DNA from: Novipirellula aureliae
GTDB taxonomy: Bacteria; Planctomycetota; Planctomycetia; Pirellulales; Pirellulaceae
Direction: 5' to 3'
Length of the DNA stretch: 64,000 nucleotides
Assembly: GCF_007860185.1 (NCBI RefSeq)
Contig: NZ_SJPY01000013.1
Span: 1-64,000, forward strand
The notes under the pieces were generated by a model. It made no database searches. It was not told the DNA's origin and worked only from the letters and a program-made list of their open reading frames with translations. Every line of letters begins with the position of its first letter. Positions within the stretch are counted from its first letter, which is position 1. The position numbers and the translations under genes are program-made. Below are positions 28,031 through 36,701 of this stretch, piece after piece.

Positions 28031-28096
28031 GCAGTTGTTTACGGTTTCTGTACCTCTTCGCTCGGGAGAGAAACGAACTCGTTCGCCAAGTTACTT

Positions 28097-29530
28097 CTAC
28101 TCCACACTATGCACGATTAGCATGTTGTGTGCTTTTTGAATGACGCCCGTACCGGTGACAAAGACGATTTGATCACCCCTTTTGATGTCCGTACTCGCCT
28201 TTGCCCAATCGCAAATCTCGTCAATGAACTCGGGCGTGTGATCGATCAAGTCGGAACCGATTGGCTTGATGCCCCAGAGCAGTGACATTCGACGAAGGGT
28301 CGCCGCACAATCACTAACACCCAACGTCGCAATGCGGCTTCGACTTTGGCTTTTGATCCACGCGGTGTTGCCGCTCTTGGTTGCGATCACGATCAATTTG
28401 GCATGGATGGCCTCGGCGATGTAGGTCGCTGCGACGGTCACGGCAGTCGTTGTTTGTTGAACTCGGCTATTGTTGACGACTTCGTGCGAAGATTGCCGTA
28501 GCAATTCTCGTTCGGTACACAACATAATCCGATTCATCATTTCCACCGACTTTACCGGATAGTTTCCAATGGCGGTTTCCCCGCTCAACATACAGGCGTC
28601 CGTTCCATCGAGGATCGCATTGGCGACGTCACTCGCCTCCGCACGCGTTGGGCGGCTGCTGGTGTGCATTGACTCGAGCATCTGAGTGGCCACGATGACC
28701 GGTTTCATCTTTTCTTTGCAAACCGAAATAATTCGCTTTTGAGCAACAGGCGTTTCGGCGACATCAATTTCGACGCCTAGATCACCACGTGCAACCATGA
28801 TGCCGTCGGCAACGTCGACAATCTCTTCAAGGTGGTCGAGCGCTTCTGGTTTTTCGATCTTTGCGATCACGACCGCGTTCGATTCATAGCTTAACAACAA
28901 ATTCTTTAGCGTCTGGACGTCGCCCGGTTTACGGACAAACGAGAGGCTGATGAAATCAATCCCATTCTTTGCGGCCCAAATGGCGTTGTCGACATCTTGT
29001 TGTCGCATCGCAGAAACGGATAAATTGACACCTGGAAGATTGATTCCTTGGCGACTGCGCGTGATGCCACTCGCGGTCACAACACATTCGGCTCGATCCG
29101 CCGTCGACTTGGTGACTTTTAGAGAGACCAGCCCATCGGCTAACATGACACGGTCGCCAACGTTCAGCTCATCGACTAGCTTTGCATAGGTGCTCGTCAA
29201 TTCATGGTCCGTCTTGGGGTTGTCGCCTCGTATAAAAGTAAAGGTTGCACCGATTTCACAGTTCATTGGGTCGGTGACAAGCTGGCCAAGACGAATTTTG
29301 GGGCCAGCCAAATCGAGCAGGATACCAGGATCATAGCCCGTCTTCGTTGCAGCTTTGCGAATGTTTGCTACGACTTGCTCGTGTTGTTGCCGATCACCAT
29401 GGGCGGTATTGATACGGAACACGTCCGCTCCCGCTTCGATCAACTCAACCAATTTGTCGACGCTATCGCAAGCGGGACCAACGGTTGCCACAATTTTCGT
29501 CGATGCATCTTCGATTCGGGGACGAGTCAT
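28097..29530 (-). CDS. pyk: Pyruvate kinase
   Basis: 477 residues, the normal length for a bacterial pyruvate kinase. It converts phosphoenolpyruvate plus ADP to pyruvate plus ATP in the cytosol. Family motifs in order: TKIVATVGPACDS (N-terminus), VFRINTAHG, FISLSFVRKPGDV, the catalytic-lysine motif VVIAKIEKPEALD, VARGDLGVE (metal binding), and ATQMLESMHTSSRPTRAEASDVANA. The C-terminal regulatory-type domain is present (ATYIAEAIHAKLIVIATKSGNTA). Start ATG at 29530 with AAGGAAA 8 bp upstream, a good ribosome binding site. Its stop faces the cytochrome-WD40 gene 67 bp away. It is the first of several glycolytic genes over the next 8 kb. Confidence 0.95.
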   Translation of the reverse strand: MTRPRIEDASTKIVATVGPACDSVDKLVELIEAGADVFRINTAHGDRQQHEQVVANIRKAATKTGYDPGILLDLAGPKIRLGQLVTDPMNCEIGATFTFIRGDNPKTDHELTSTYAKLVDELNVGDRVMLADGLVSLKVTKSTADRAECVVTASGITRSRQGINLPGVNLSVSAMRQQDVDNAIWAAKNGIDFISLSFVRKPGDVQTLKNLLLSYESNAVVIAKIEKPEALDHLEEIVDVADGIMVARGDLGVEIDVAETPVAQKRIISVCKEKMKPVIVATQMLESMHTSSRPTRAEASDVANAILDGTDACMLSGETAIGNYPVKSVEMMNRIMLCTERELLRQSSHEVVNNSRVQQTTTAVTVAATYIAEAIHAKLIVIATKSGNTAWIKSQSRSRIATLGVSDCAATLRRMSLLWGIKPIGSDLIDHTPEFIDEICDWAKASTDIKRGDQIVFVTGTGVIQKAHNMLIVHSVE

Positions 29531-29690
29531 TCAGAATTTCCTTTAGAGTTCAAGATGCCGACAACGGCTTCATTTGATGGTAATTTATCGTTTGACCGTT
29601 TCCCGCCCAGTAGGCTTGGAGACAAGATGCTTAACGCCTAACCTGTTTTATTCAAACTTCACACATTCTTTATTTGGGAATCGATCGACC

Positions 29691-30506
29691 TTGTCAACTG
29701 CAAAGACGAATCCTGTAGTTCTAGTTACTGGAGGCTCCGCGGGGCTAGGGCGGGTGATTGCCACAACGTTTGCCTCCGCCGGGTATCGCGTCGCCATTGT
29801 GGGCCGGAACCAAGAACGTTTAGAATCCGCGAGAAGTGCGATCGGAACGACCGAACAAACGCTTTGTTGTGCCGCCGACCTTACAATCGAAGCGGACGCC
29901 GTTCGAACCATTCGTCAGGTCGGTGATCACTTTGGACGACTCGATGTGTTGGTTAATTGCGTCGGGACGAGCGACCGAGGAGCGATCGAGAATCTGACGA
30001 GCGAGCGAATGATCGATTTGGTTGAGCAGAACGTTTGTACGACCCTTCATTGCTCCAAAGCCGCATTGCCGCTGCTGGAAGAATCGAGTGGCGTCATCAT
30101 CAACATCGGCTCCCTGGCGGCCAAAGTGGGCACTCGCTACCTCGGCGGTTACTGTATTGCCAAACATGCACTGGCAGGCATGACCCAGCAAATGCGACTC
30201 GAGTGGCTATCTCGTGGTGTCCATGTCGGGCTAATCAACCCTGGACCAATCCGTCGCGACGACGAAGGTAGCCGTTATCAATCAAAGCTCGATGGCAACA
30301 TCCCCGTTGAAGCAAGTCGTCCAGGCGGTGGAACCAAGGTCAAAGGCCTCGCCGCCGATGAAGTGGCTGCCATCGTTCTCGATTGTGTACGCCGCCGCCG
30401 CCCCGATGTGATTTTGCCGCGTTACCTTCGGCTCTTGATCACGCTCGGTAATCTATCCCCAAGACTAGGCGATTGGTTGCTACTAAAGTTTTCCTCATCG
30501 AAGTAG
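29691..30506 (+). CDS. Short-chain dehydrogenase/reductase (SDR)
   Basis: About 271 residues if it starts at the TTG at 29691 (just before the Rossmann strand, with GGGA upstream). ATG at 29577 in the same frame is the alternative and would add 38 residues that do not look conserved. SDR motifs: cofactor-binding TGGSAGLGRVIA near residues 12-23, NCVGTSDRGAI (the NNAG-type motif with a Cys), active-site Ser in IINIGSLAA and YCIAKHAL (YxxxK). The family reduces carbonyls or oxidises alcohols with NAD(P). It is divergent from pyk and not obviously linked to a pathway. The C-terminal tail (RRPDVILPRYLRLLITLGNL) is common in DltE/YqjQ-like SDRs. Confidence 0.8.
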   Translation: MSTAKTNPVVLVTGGSAGLGRVIATTFASAGYRVAIVGRNQERLESARSAIGTTEQTLCCAADLTIEADAVRTIRQVGDHFGRLDVLVNCVGTSDRGAIENLTSERMIDLVEQNVCTTLHCSKAALPLLEESSGVIINIGSLAAKVGTRYLGGYCIAKHALAGMTQQMRLEWLSRGVHVGLINPGPIRRDDEGSRYQSKLDGNIPVEASRPGGGTKVKGLAADEVAAIVLDCVRRRRPDVILPRYLRLLITLGNLSPRLGDWLLLKFSSSK

Positions 30507-30509
30507 CTA

Positions 30510-30740
30510 GTAGACGCAAGCTGCCATCGAGGCGGATCTTGCCGCGTTGGAACTTCCATTTGCGTGGGCCGCCGTCGGTCCAGTAGAGCGTGATATCCTC
30601 GATCACGGTCGCCAGGGCGGCCCTCAGCGTCGCGGGATCAGCCTTGGCGTCGTTTGTAGGTGGACCAGTTCCGCCGCGACAGGGGCGGCCTCGCGGTCGG
30701 GTGCGGCGTTGTCGATCCACTGATCGTCCAGGTCCTTTCA
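30510..30740 (-). pseudogene. Serine-recombinase C-terminal remnant
   Basis: On the minus strand, LRAALATVIEDITLYW, then KWKFQRGKIRL, reads like the C-terminal domain of large serine recombinases (the segment after the recombinase zinc-ribbon/coiled coil). Upstream the frame breaks into three short overlapping frames. No catalytic resolvase domain is present. It is debris of a mobile element next to another remnant on the plus strand. Confidence 0.45.
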
Positions 30741-30773
30741 CGCTTGACTGAACGCCTTAATGCGGTCACGCAA

Positions 30774-30925
30774 GTTGTCGTTGAGCTTAAAGCAAAGTCT
30801 GCTATCCATCCGATCGACAAAGCGCAAACGCTCTCCCAATTGAGATTGACGGGGTTGCAAGTTGGGCTGCTGATCAATTTCCATGAAGTGAAGTTGATCG
30901 ACGGGCTCAAATCGCTCTCCGGCGG
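30774..30925 (+). pseudogene. GxxExxY-family protein remnant (C-terminal)
   Basis: VVVELKAKSAIHPIDKAQTL, then QLRLTGLQVGLLINF, then HEVKLIDGLK matches the C-terminal half of GxxExxY (PDDEXK-like) proteins, normally about 125 residues with an N-terminal GxxExxY motif. The N-terminal half is missing and the tail runs into unrelated sequence. These genes are common and mobile in planctomycetes; this one is a fragment. Confidence 0.6.
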
Positions 30926-31028
30926 TGCCGACAAGATCGCGGGCCTGATCCCCATGGTCTTCGATAACGCCTGCAACGCCTCGAAGCCGTCGTCGCTAAC
31001 GTCACGACCGCCTAAAACTCCGTGCCTT

Positions 31029-31081
31029 CGTGCCTCTGTGAGAGCCCCGCCGTCCGGCAATGAATCGCTCACAGAGGCACG
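31029..31081. repeat. Inverted repeat (CTCACAGAGGCACG arms)
   Basis: Arms 31029-31042 and 31068-31081 are perfect 14-bp inverted copies (CGTGCCTCTGTGAG / CTCACAGAGGCACG) with a 25-nt loop. Flanking sequence is also partly related (CCGTGCC on the left, GGAGTCACAGAG on the right). It follows the GxxExxY relic and may be that element's border hairpin. Confidence 0.75.
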
Positions 31082-31302
31082 GAGTCACAGAGATAGTCAA
31101 GAGACCACTCAAGCAGATACGGCATCGTTTTGCTCTCAGAACTAGCGATGGTTTGAGCGTCGGTCTGCTTTCCGTAAGATTCTTTTCGCCGAAGGCGTTA
31201 AATGATCGTGAGTGCGTTACGCGCCCGCGGCTAATGGCTAGAAATCACGATCGGGTTAGAAACAGCATTGGCAATGACCAAGCCTTGAGTCGCGGAATCG
31301 GA

Positions 31303-32286
31303 TCAACCCTCGGTTAGTTTTCGGTGAGCCCATGCGGCAGCCCCCATGGCGCCAGCATCGTCTCCCAGTTTCGCAGCGACGACTTCGAAGACGTCTTTGT
31401 AGACCGACATCACGTTTGCTCGAGCGGTTTCGCGGACGGTTTTGACGATCAAATCTTCCATCGCTTCGACCATGCCGCCGCCAAGGACAAACCGATCGGG
31501 TGCCAACAAATGGACGAGGTTTGCAACGGAGACCCCAATGCTTCGCGCGGCCTCTTCCACTAATTGACGGACAACCTTGTCGCCATTCTTGATCGAATCA
31601 GACAATGCTCCACTGCGAATCTCGCTAATGTCGGTTCCTACGGCGTCGTATAAATGAGGTGCTTCACCACGCAATGCCGCCTTGGCCGCTTCCGCTGCGA
31701 TCGTCAATCGACTTGCCTCCGCTTCAAGGGTTCCGGTGATTGCTGAACCCGTCACTCTGGTGTCGCCCGAAATTCGCATATGACCGATTTCCATACAACT
31801 GAACTTTGCACCTTGCAGGATTTGACCGTCGTAAACACAGCCCCCGCCGACGCCTGTCCCCGGGAAAATGCCGACCGCACAACGGGCACCTTTGGCAGCA
31901 CCGAATTGGTACTCACCATAAATCCCAGCATCAACGTCGTTCACGACGACGACGCCGCAATCGAATCGCTTTTTCAGAAAGTTGCCGATTTCAACGTCGT
32001 CCCAACCAAGGTTAGGAGTCATCAAGATCCTGCCCTTTGCGAGGTCAATCGGTCCCGGGCAACCGATGCCGATCCCCGCGATCTTCTCCTTCTTCAATTG
32101 CGCTTCTTCGAGCAATTGTTCGATCGTCGTGGCGATGCGCTCGCAGCCACTATCCGAACCACTGCGGCTCTTCGTTTTCCGGCGTCTCCGACCAAGAATC
32201 TTCCAGTCTTGGTCGTAGGCTATCGCAAGCATTTTGGTACCGCCAAGATCAAAGCCAATCCACACCGATTTTTCATCCGCTGCCAT
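31303..32286 (-). CDS. ROK-family sugar kinase (glucokinase-like)
   Basis: 327 residues from the ATG at 32286 (MAADEKSVWIGFDLGGTKM), preceded by GAGGTGA, a strong ribosome binding site; the frame is open to a TTG at 32310. ATP-binding/ASKHA motifs: GFDLGGTKML, IGIGCPGPIDLAKGRI, VNDVDAGIYGEYQFGAA (the Asp of NDxxA is the expected base), and FPGTGVGGGCVYDG. The C-terminal ASKHA block FVLGGGMVEAM is present. The usual ROK zinc motif (CxCGxxGCxE) is replaced by a Cys-free stretch (VTGSAITGTLEAEASR) after the conserved EIGHM. It likely phosphorylates glucose or a related sugar. Neighbours gpmI and the PGI-like gene support a glycolytic role. Confidence 0.85.
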   Translation of the reverse strand: MAADEKSVWIGFDLGGTKMLAIAYDQDWKILGRRRRKTKSRSGSDSGCERIATTIEQLLEEAQLKKEKIAGIGIGCPGPIDLAKGRILMTPNLGWDDVEIGNFLKKRFDCGVVVVNDVDAGIYGEYQFGAAKGARCAVGIFPGTGVGGGCVYDGQILQGAKFSCMEIGHMRISGDTRVTGSAITGTLEAEASRLTIAAEAAKAALRGEAPHLYDAVGTDISEIRSGALSDSIKNGDKVVRQLVEEAARSIGVSVANLVHLLAPDRFVLGGGMVEAMEDLIVKTVRETARANVMSVYKDVFEVVAAKLGDDAGAMGAAAWAHRKLTEG

Positions 32287-32340
32287 GCGACTCACCTCGT
32301 TAGAGAACAACTGAAAAGAATTCCGTAGTGGTTCTTGTTG

Positions 32341-32528
32341 GGATCTTTGACAAGATCCACTACGGGATAGATGGGATCTTTAACAAGATCCACTACGGTT
32401 TTGTTGGGATCTTTAACAAGATCCACTACGGTTTTGTTGGGATCTTTGACAAGATCCACTACGGTTTTGTTGGGATCTTTAACAAGATCCACTACGGTTT
32501 TGTTGGGATCTTTAACAAGATCCACTAC
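32341..32528. repeat. Array of palindromic elements, 33-bp period
   Basis: Six direct copies of the GGATCTTTAACAAGATCC-core element (two with GGATCTTTGACAAGATCC) at 32341, 32374, 32407, 32440, 32473 and 32506, exactly 33 bp apart, with spacer GGTTTTGTTG (first spacer GGATAGATG-like). A degenerate inverted half-copy precedes them near 32325. It separates the ROK kinase from gpmI and lies about 8 bp from the gpmI stop codon. Same element as 21148-21358 but with a different spacer. Confidence 0.95.
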
Positions 32529-32535
32529 GGTTGGC

Positions 32536-34185
32536 TTAAACCTTTAACAGCGGTTCGCCCGTCATCTCTTTTGGAATTGGCAACCCCATGAGTTCCAAAA
32601 GTGTCGGGGCGATGTCAGCCAAACGACCGCCACTGCGTAGGGTTTTTCCCTCCAGTCCGGGTTCGACCACAATCAATGGTACCGTGTAAGTTGTATGCGC
32701 CGTGTGCGGTCCGCCCGTCTCGGGGTCAATCATTTGTTCGCAGTTCCCATGATCGGCAGTAACGATTAAGGAACCTCCCTTGGCGAGCACGGCATCAACG
32801 ACTTGGCCAACACATTCGTCGACCGTTTCAACCGCCTTGATCGCTGCTTCGAGAACACCGGTATGGCCGACCATATCGCCATTAGCATAGTTGACGATCA
32901 GCAATTCAGCGTGCCCGGACTCGATTTCGGCCAACACTTTTTCGGTAATCTCATGAGCCGACATCTCAGGTGCTTGATCGTAGGTCGAGACGGTTCGGGT
33001 CGAAGGAGCCATTTCGCGATCCTCATGAGCAAACGGGGCGTCACGGTAATCGTTAAAAAAGAACGTTACGTGAGGATACTTTTCCGTTTCGGCACAGCGG
33101 AATTGGTTCAACCCCAGCGACTCGACGTACTCACCGAGGATGTTTGGCATCTTGGCCAATTTCTCAAAGATCACGTGCACGGGCAATCCCGTCTCGTAAC
33201 CGGTCATCGTGGCGAAGTACAGGTTGTCAATTTTTTTGCCGCGGTCGAAGCCACCCCCGTCGATCTTTTTCCAGGCATCATCATCAAACGTAAACGCCTT
33301 GGTAATCTCACGCGTTCGGTCGCCACGGTAGTTAAAGAAGATGACGGCATCGCCATCGGAAACAACGGTTTTCTTTCCATCATGCAGGATCGAAATCGGC
33401 TCGATAAACTCATCCCCCGTTCGATTCGAATCGGTTGGGTTGTCATAGTAACCTTGGATCGCTTCGCTGGCCGAGTTCGCGGTGACTTGAGACCCTTGAA
33501 CCATCGTTTGATAGCACGCTTCCACCCGTTCCCATCGCAAGTCGCGGTCCATTGCATAGAAACGCCCCATGACGGTCGCAACGTAACCAACCCCCTGTTC
33601 TTTCATCGCCTGTTCCACTTTCGCGACGTACTTTAGACCGCCGGTTGGCGATGTGTCACGTCCATCGGTGATCGCGTGGAAAGCCAAGCCGTCTTGAGCC
33701 AAGTTGTTACGTTTCGCCAATTCAACAATGGCGATTGCATGATCCAAATCACTGTGGACACGGCCGTCAGACACCAATCCGAGGACGTGCAATTTCCCAC
33801 CCGTCTTCTTGACATGCTCAATCGACTCGAGCAATACCTTGTTCTCGAAGAACGCTCCTTCACGAATGGATCGGGTGATCCGCATCACCTCTTGATCGAC
33901 AATTCGTCCGGCCCCAATATTTTGGTGCCCCACTTCGCTGTTACCCATCACTCCATCCGGCAATCCAACATCCTCACCGGATGTCGCGATCAATGTGTTC
34001 GGGTAGTTTTGCATCAACTGATCGGCGACGGGCGTTTTACCCAGGTAGACTGCGTTACAATCGTTCCACTTTGGGTCAGGATTTTGGCCCCATCCGTCGC
34101 GGATGATGAGGACAACGGGTTTGCGGCGAACTTCAGTCAAGGTTCTTACTCTCGTGTCGAATGGAATAGGGTGAGGCTGTGACAA
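32536..34185 (-). CDS. gpmI: 2,3-bisphosphoglycerate-independent phosphoglycerate mutase
   Basis: 549 residues, typical for iPGM (about 510-550). It interconverts 3- and 2-phosphoglycerate in the cytosol using two Mn ions. Motifs: VVLIIRDGWGQ (first metal-site Asp), the phosphoserine motif GVMGNSEVGHQNIGAG, HAITDGRDTSP, and the C-terminal metal-binding block IVTADHGNCEQM. The only start that covers the full N-terminus is a TTG at 34185 (AGAGGCG about 8 bp upstream); a TTG at about 34137 is an alternative. It runs on the same strand as the ROK kinase, with the palindrome array in between, and is divergent from the PGI-like gene. Confidence 0.94.
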   Translation of the reverse strand: MSQPHPIPFDTRVRTLTEVRRKPVVLIIRDGWGQNPDPKWNDCNAVYLGKTPVADQLMQNYPNTLIATSGEDVGLPDGVMGNSEVGHQNIGAGRIVDQEVMRITRSIREGAFFENKVLLESIEHVKKTGGKLHVLGLVSDGRVHSDLDHAIAIVELAKRNNLAQDGLAFHAITDGRDTSPTGGLKYVAKVEQAMKEQGVGYVATVMGRFYAMDRDLRWERVEACYQTMVQGSQVTANSASEAIQGYYDNPTDSNRTGDEFIEPISILHDGKKTVVSDGDAVIFFNYRGDRTREITKAFTFDDDAWKKIDGGGFDRGKKIDNLYFATMTGYETGLPVHVIFEKLAKMPNILGEYVESLGLNQFRCAETEKYPHVTFFFNDYRDAPFAHEDREMAPSTRTVSTYDQAPEMSAHEITEKVLAEIESGHAELLIVNYANGDMVGHTGVLEAAIKAVETVDECVGQVVDAVLAKGGSLIVTADHGNCEQMIDPETGGPHTAHTTYTVPLIVVEPGLEGKTLRSGGRLADIAPTLLELMGLPIPKEMTGEPLLKV

Positions 34186-34325
34186 TGAACTACGCCTCTG
34201 TTTTAGCCAATTGATGCTACTTTCGAAACTGCCCCATCGGTTGTCGAGTGGTCAAACCGGCTACCGATCGGCTAATCTGCTGGTTCGAACCGTTTCTCTA
34301 CACACTTTTCACCTTCGGCCAATCG

Positions 34326-35699
34326 ATGAGTCTATTGCGTTTTGATCCTAGCGGTGCCCTTACGGGCGATTATGGTGTGCCGGAGCACCAATTCGCGGAG
34401 GCAGCGATAGCGTTTGAGAAAATCCGCTCCGAAATGGCAAACGCCAACCGATTTCCATGCGACAACATGCCGCTAGCGCCTAAACACGCTCGCTGCATCC
34501 AAACGCCTTTTTTTCGGTTACCCGAAACCGAATTAGCCGATTACGTCGCTCGCCGTGAAGAATCGCTACTCGGACGTATCTTCAAAGTCGCCAACTCGAT
34601 CGATGCGAAAATCGATGCGGTCGTTATTTTGGGCAACCGAGCGACGATTCGTAACATCAAAGCGATCACGAATGCTTCCTGCGAACCCTATCACAACGAG
34701 TTGTCGAGGGCCGAGCGAGGCAGCCGACCTCGCTTATACTTCGCGGGCGACAACTTTGATAATGATGCATTGTCAGCATTGATAAGACGCCAATCGATTG
34801 GCGGCTATGTTGACACCTTGCCCGAACGTCGCTTTGCAGTCATCGCAATCGATCGCGATGAGGGCAACGGGCAAGTCGGCGAGGCACTGCGTCACTGCAT
34901 TAAAACATTCGAACGAGCAGAGACAACCGTCTCACCCCAGCACGAACCTGAATTTCCGTTGTCCGAAGCACTCATCCCGATCCTAGGCGATCGGACAAAA
35001 CTCCGATCGCTTGCCAATCATATCGGCTGCAGTGAAATCTACGAGATTGCCGACGGAGTCGATGATTGGTTTTCAGCCTTGTCCTCGGTAACGCTTATGC
35101 CAACCGCCCTGCTCGGACTCGACTGCATGAGACTACTCGAAGGAGCCGCTCGAATGAACGAGCATTTTTTGGCGGCTCCTTTCTCCGAGAATGTTGTGCT
35201 TCAATACACAGCGATCAACCATTTGGTCGGTCGCGGGCGAACCGGTAGCCTGCGGGCGATGAATGTCTGGGTCAACGCGCTGCAATCCACAGCTGAGTGG
35301 TATCAAGGACTGCTCACCAAGCATTTGCCAATGGTGACGCCGCTGAGCTGGGCGTTTCAGCGTGAGACGCCGAAACGAAACGATTTGATCGTCAACCACG
35401 TCGCCGTGGATTCATGGCGAACCGATGCGTTGCCAAGGAATGAGCCCGATTGCCAGCAAGATGAACGCTACACGCTAGCTGATCGAACCAAGCAGGCGAT
35501 CGCAGAGGCACAACTGCAAGCTGCAGCCACAGGCCAGCCAACCACATTGTTGACGCTCCCGTTAATCGATAGCGACACGATAGGTCAATTGCTACAGATG
35601 TTGATGATATCCGCAGCAATCGAAATGCATTTGCTACATCTCGACGGCGAAGCAGACTTCGCATCGGTTGCGGGCAAGTTGTCGGACGCGGACACTTGA
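34326..35699 (+). CDS. Divergent glucose-6-phosphate isomerase-like protein
   Basis: 457 residues from the ATG at 34326 (MSLLRFDPSG); the frame is open to 34248. The overall length and several blocks resemble PGI: VILGNRATIRNIKAI in the first SIS-like domain, and the segment DGVDDWFSALSSVTLMPTALLG followed by MRLLEGAARMNEHF, corresponding to the GGRFSVxSxxGL ... LLxGAxxMDxHF region. The family motif GGRFS is changed to DGVDDWFS, and I could not find the catalytic EHK-type motif, so it may be a highly divergent or non-catalytic member. Its location beside gpmI and a ROK kinase supports a sugar-phosphate role. Its last 66 bp overlap the end of the convergent RlmM-like gene. Confidence 0.7.
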   Translation: MSLLRFDPSGALTGDYGVPEHQFAEAAIAFEKIRSEMANANRFPCDNMPLAPKHARCIQTPFFRLPETELADYVARREESLLGRIFKVANSIDAKIDAVVILGNRATIRNIKAITNASCEPYHNELSRAERGSRPRLYFAGDNFDNDALSALIRRQSIGGYVDTLPERRFAVIAIDRDEGNGQVGEALRHCIKTFERAETTVSPQHEPEFPLSEALIPILGDRTKLRSLANHIGCSEIYEIADGVDDWFSALSSVTLMPTALLGLDCMRLLEGAARMNEHFLAAPFSENVVLQYTAINHLVGRGRTGSLRAMNVWVNALQSTAEWYQGLLTKHLPMVTPLSWAFQRETPKRNDLIVNHVAVDSWRTDALPRNEPDCQQDERYTLADRTKQAIAEAQLQAAATGQPTTLLTLPLIDSDTIGQLLQMLMISAAIEMHLLHLDGEADFASVAGKLSDADT

Positions 35700-36701
35700 T
35701 GGATTCCATGATTCGACGGTTTCCATCCATTGGTCAATTTTCTTTGCAGCCTTGTAATCGCCTAACTTCAGTGTGATCAGCAGGCCGCGAACGTCACTGT
35801 ACCGACTGGTCACTATTTTCCCGACCGTCGAGAGCGTTTGTTCTGGCTTCGCCGTCGAATCAACCAAGATCCATTTGACACCTCGATACTCACGGCGAGG
35901 TAAGTCGTCGGCGCGAGCTTGGATGTAACGAAAATTTGGATGCGATTCGATTCGCTCGTCCATTTCCGCTGGATCAATCCCGATCACCCGCAACCCAAGT
36001 TCCAGGAGTCTGCCACAGGCGCCGCCTGGTGCGGCTCCAATCTCGGCCGCCAAGTCACCTCGGTGCATATCGAAACCGCTCCACACGATCGACTCGGCTG
36101 CCTTAAAATAGGCACGCGACACGGGTGGCTCGGCCAAATCGATCGGCTGGACCCCGCCCGGCCATCGCGACGGCCAGCTTCGTGCTTGGTGTGTTCCAAA
36201 GAACCAATGCGAAGGCTCGACCAAGACGACATCCAAAACGGACTCATCCGGCTGGGCGACACGGTTGACCGCATCGGTCCGCAGACGACTGGCCGCGAGT
36301 CGATCATAAATCGCTTCTCCGACGGCATTGGAGACCTCGTCGATCCCTGGCTCAAAATCGAAACGCCCGATCGGAGCGCGGTCCTTGGGCCAAACATGGA
36401 TTTGGTCAAAACGAAAGTCAGCTGGGTATTTCGCATCGATCGCTTCGATCAGCTTATTGACAAGCTCATCAAAACTCTCGCTCCGGGCTTGCCCGATCGA
36501 TAAAGAAGAGGTTCGAACGAACGTCCCCTCGGGGGGCGGAACCGATTCGTCATGCTTGGCGGTTACGAATCCGGGACGTGAAAAAGCTAACCGCCATCCC
36601 TGTTCCGAAATCGTTTCTTTCACAATTTGCTCCGCTCCATAAGCGCAGCCAATCATTGCAAACGTAGGTTGAGGATCACTTGACTCGGAAGGTTTTGACA
36701 C
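35634..36701 (-). CDS. RlmM-like 23S rRNA 2'-O-methyltransferase (FtsJ fold)
   Basis: 355 residues; start is a GTG at 36701, or the ATG at 36656 (MIGCAYGAEQ). The N-terminal THUMP-like half (about 15-180) is followed by an SAM-dependent Rossmann fold: RGDLAAEIGAAPGGACGRLLELG (SAM motif I, near 213-235), then VIGIDPAEMD (acidic loop) and WILVDSTAKPEQ. FtsJ/RlmM enzymes methylate a ribose 2'-hydroxyl using a Lys-Asp-Lys-Glu tetrad; candidate Lys and Asp residues are visible but I cannot assign all four. RlmM modifies C2498 of 23S rRNA in E. coli. The gene's 3' end overlaps that of the PGI-like gene by 66 bp. Confidence 0.75.
   Translation of the reverse strand: MSKPSESSDPQPTFAMIGCAYGAEQIVKETISEQGWRLAFSRPGFVTAKHDESVPPPEGTFVRTSSLSIGQARSESFDELVNKLIEAIDAKYPADFRFDQIHVWPKDRAPIGRFDFEPGIDEVSNAVGEAIYDRLAASRLRTDAVNRVAQPDESVLDVVLVEPSHWFFGTHQARSWPSRWPGGVQPIDLAEPPVSRAYFKAAESIVWSGFDMHRGDLAAEIGAAPGGACGRLLELGLRVIGIDPAEMDERIESHPNFRYIQARADDLPRREYRGVKWILVDSTAKPEQTLSTVGKIVTSRYSDVRGLLITLKLGDYKAAKKIDQWMETVESWNPSSVRVRQLARNRCEVCFAVEM

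Noticed and set aside
32341-32528. Possible CRISPR array (33-bp period)
   Set aside because: Spacers are identical (GGTTTTGTTG) and too short; same palindromic element as elsewhere.
32292-32591. Repetitive peptides encoded by the arrays (VDLVKDPNKT- and IFNKIHYG-type)
   Set aside because: They only reflect an array period divisible by three; no ribosome binding site or family match.
32803-33636. 277-codon plus-strand open frame inside gpmI
   Set aside because: Antisense shadow of a clear gpmI gene; composition is that of reversed coding sequence.
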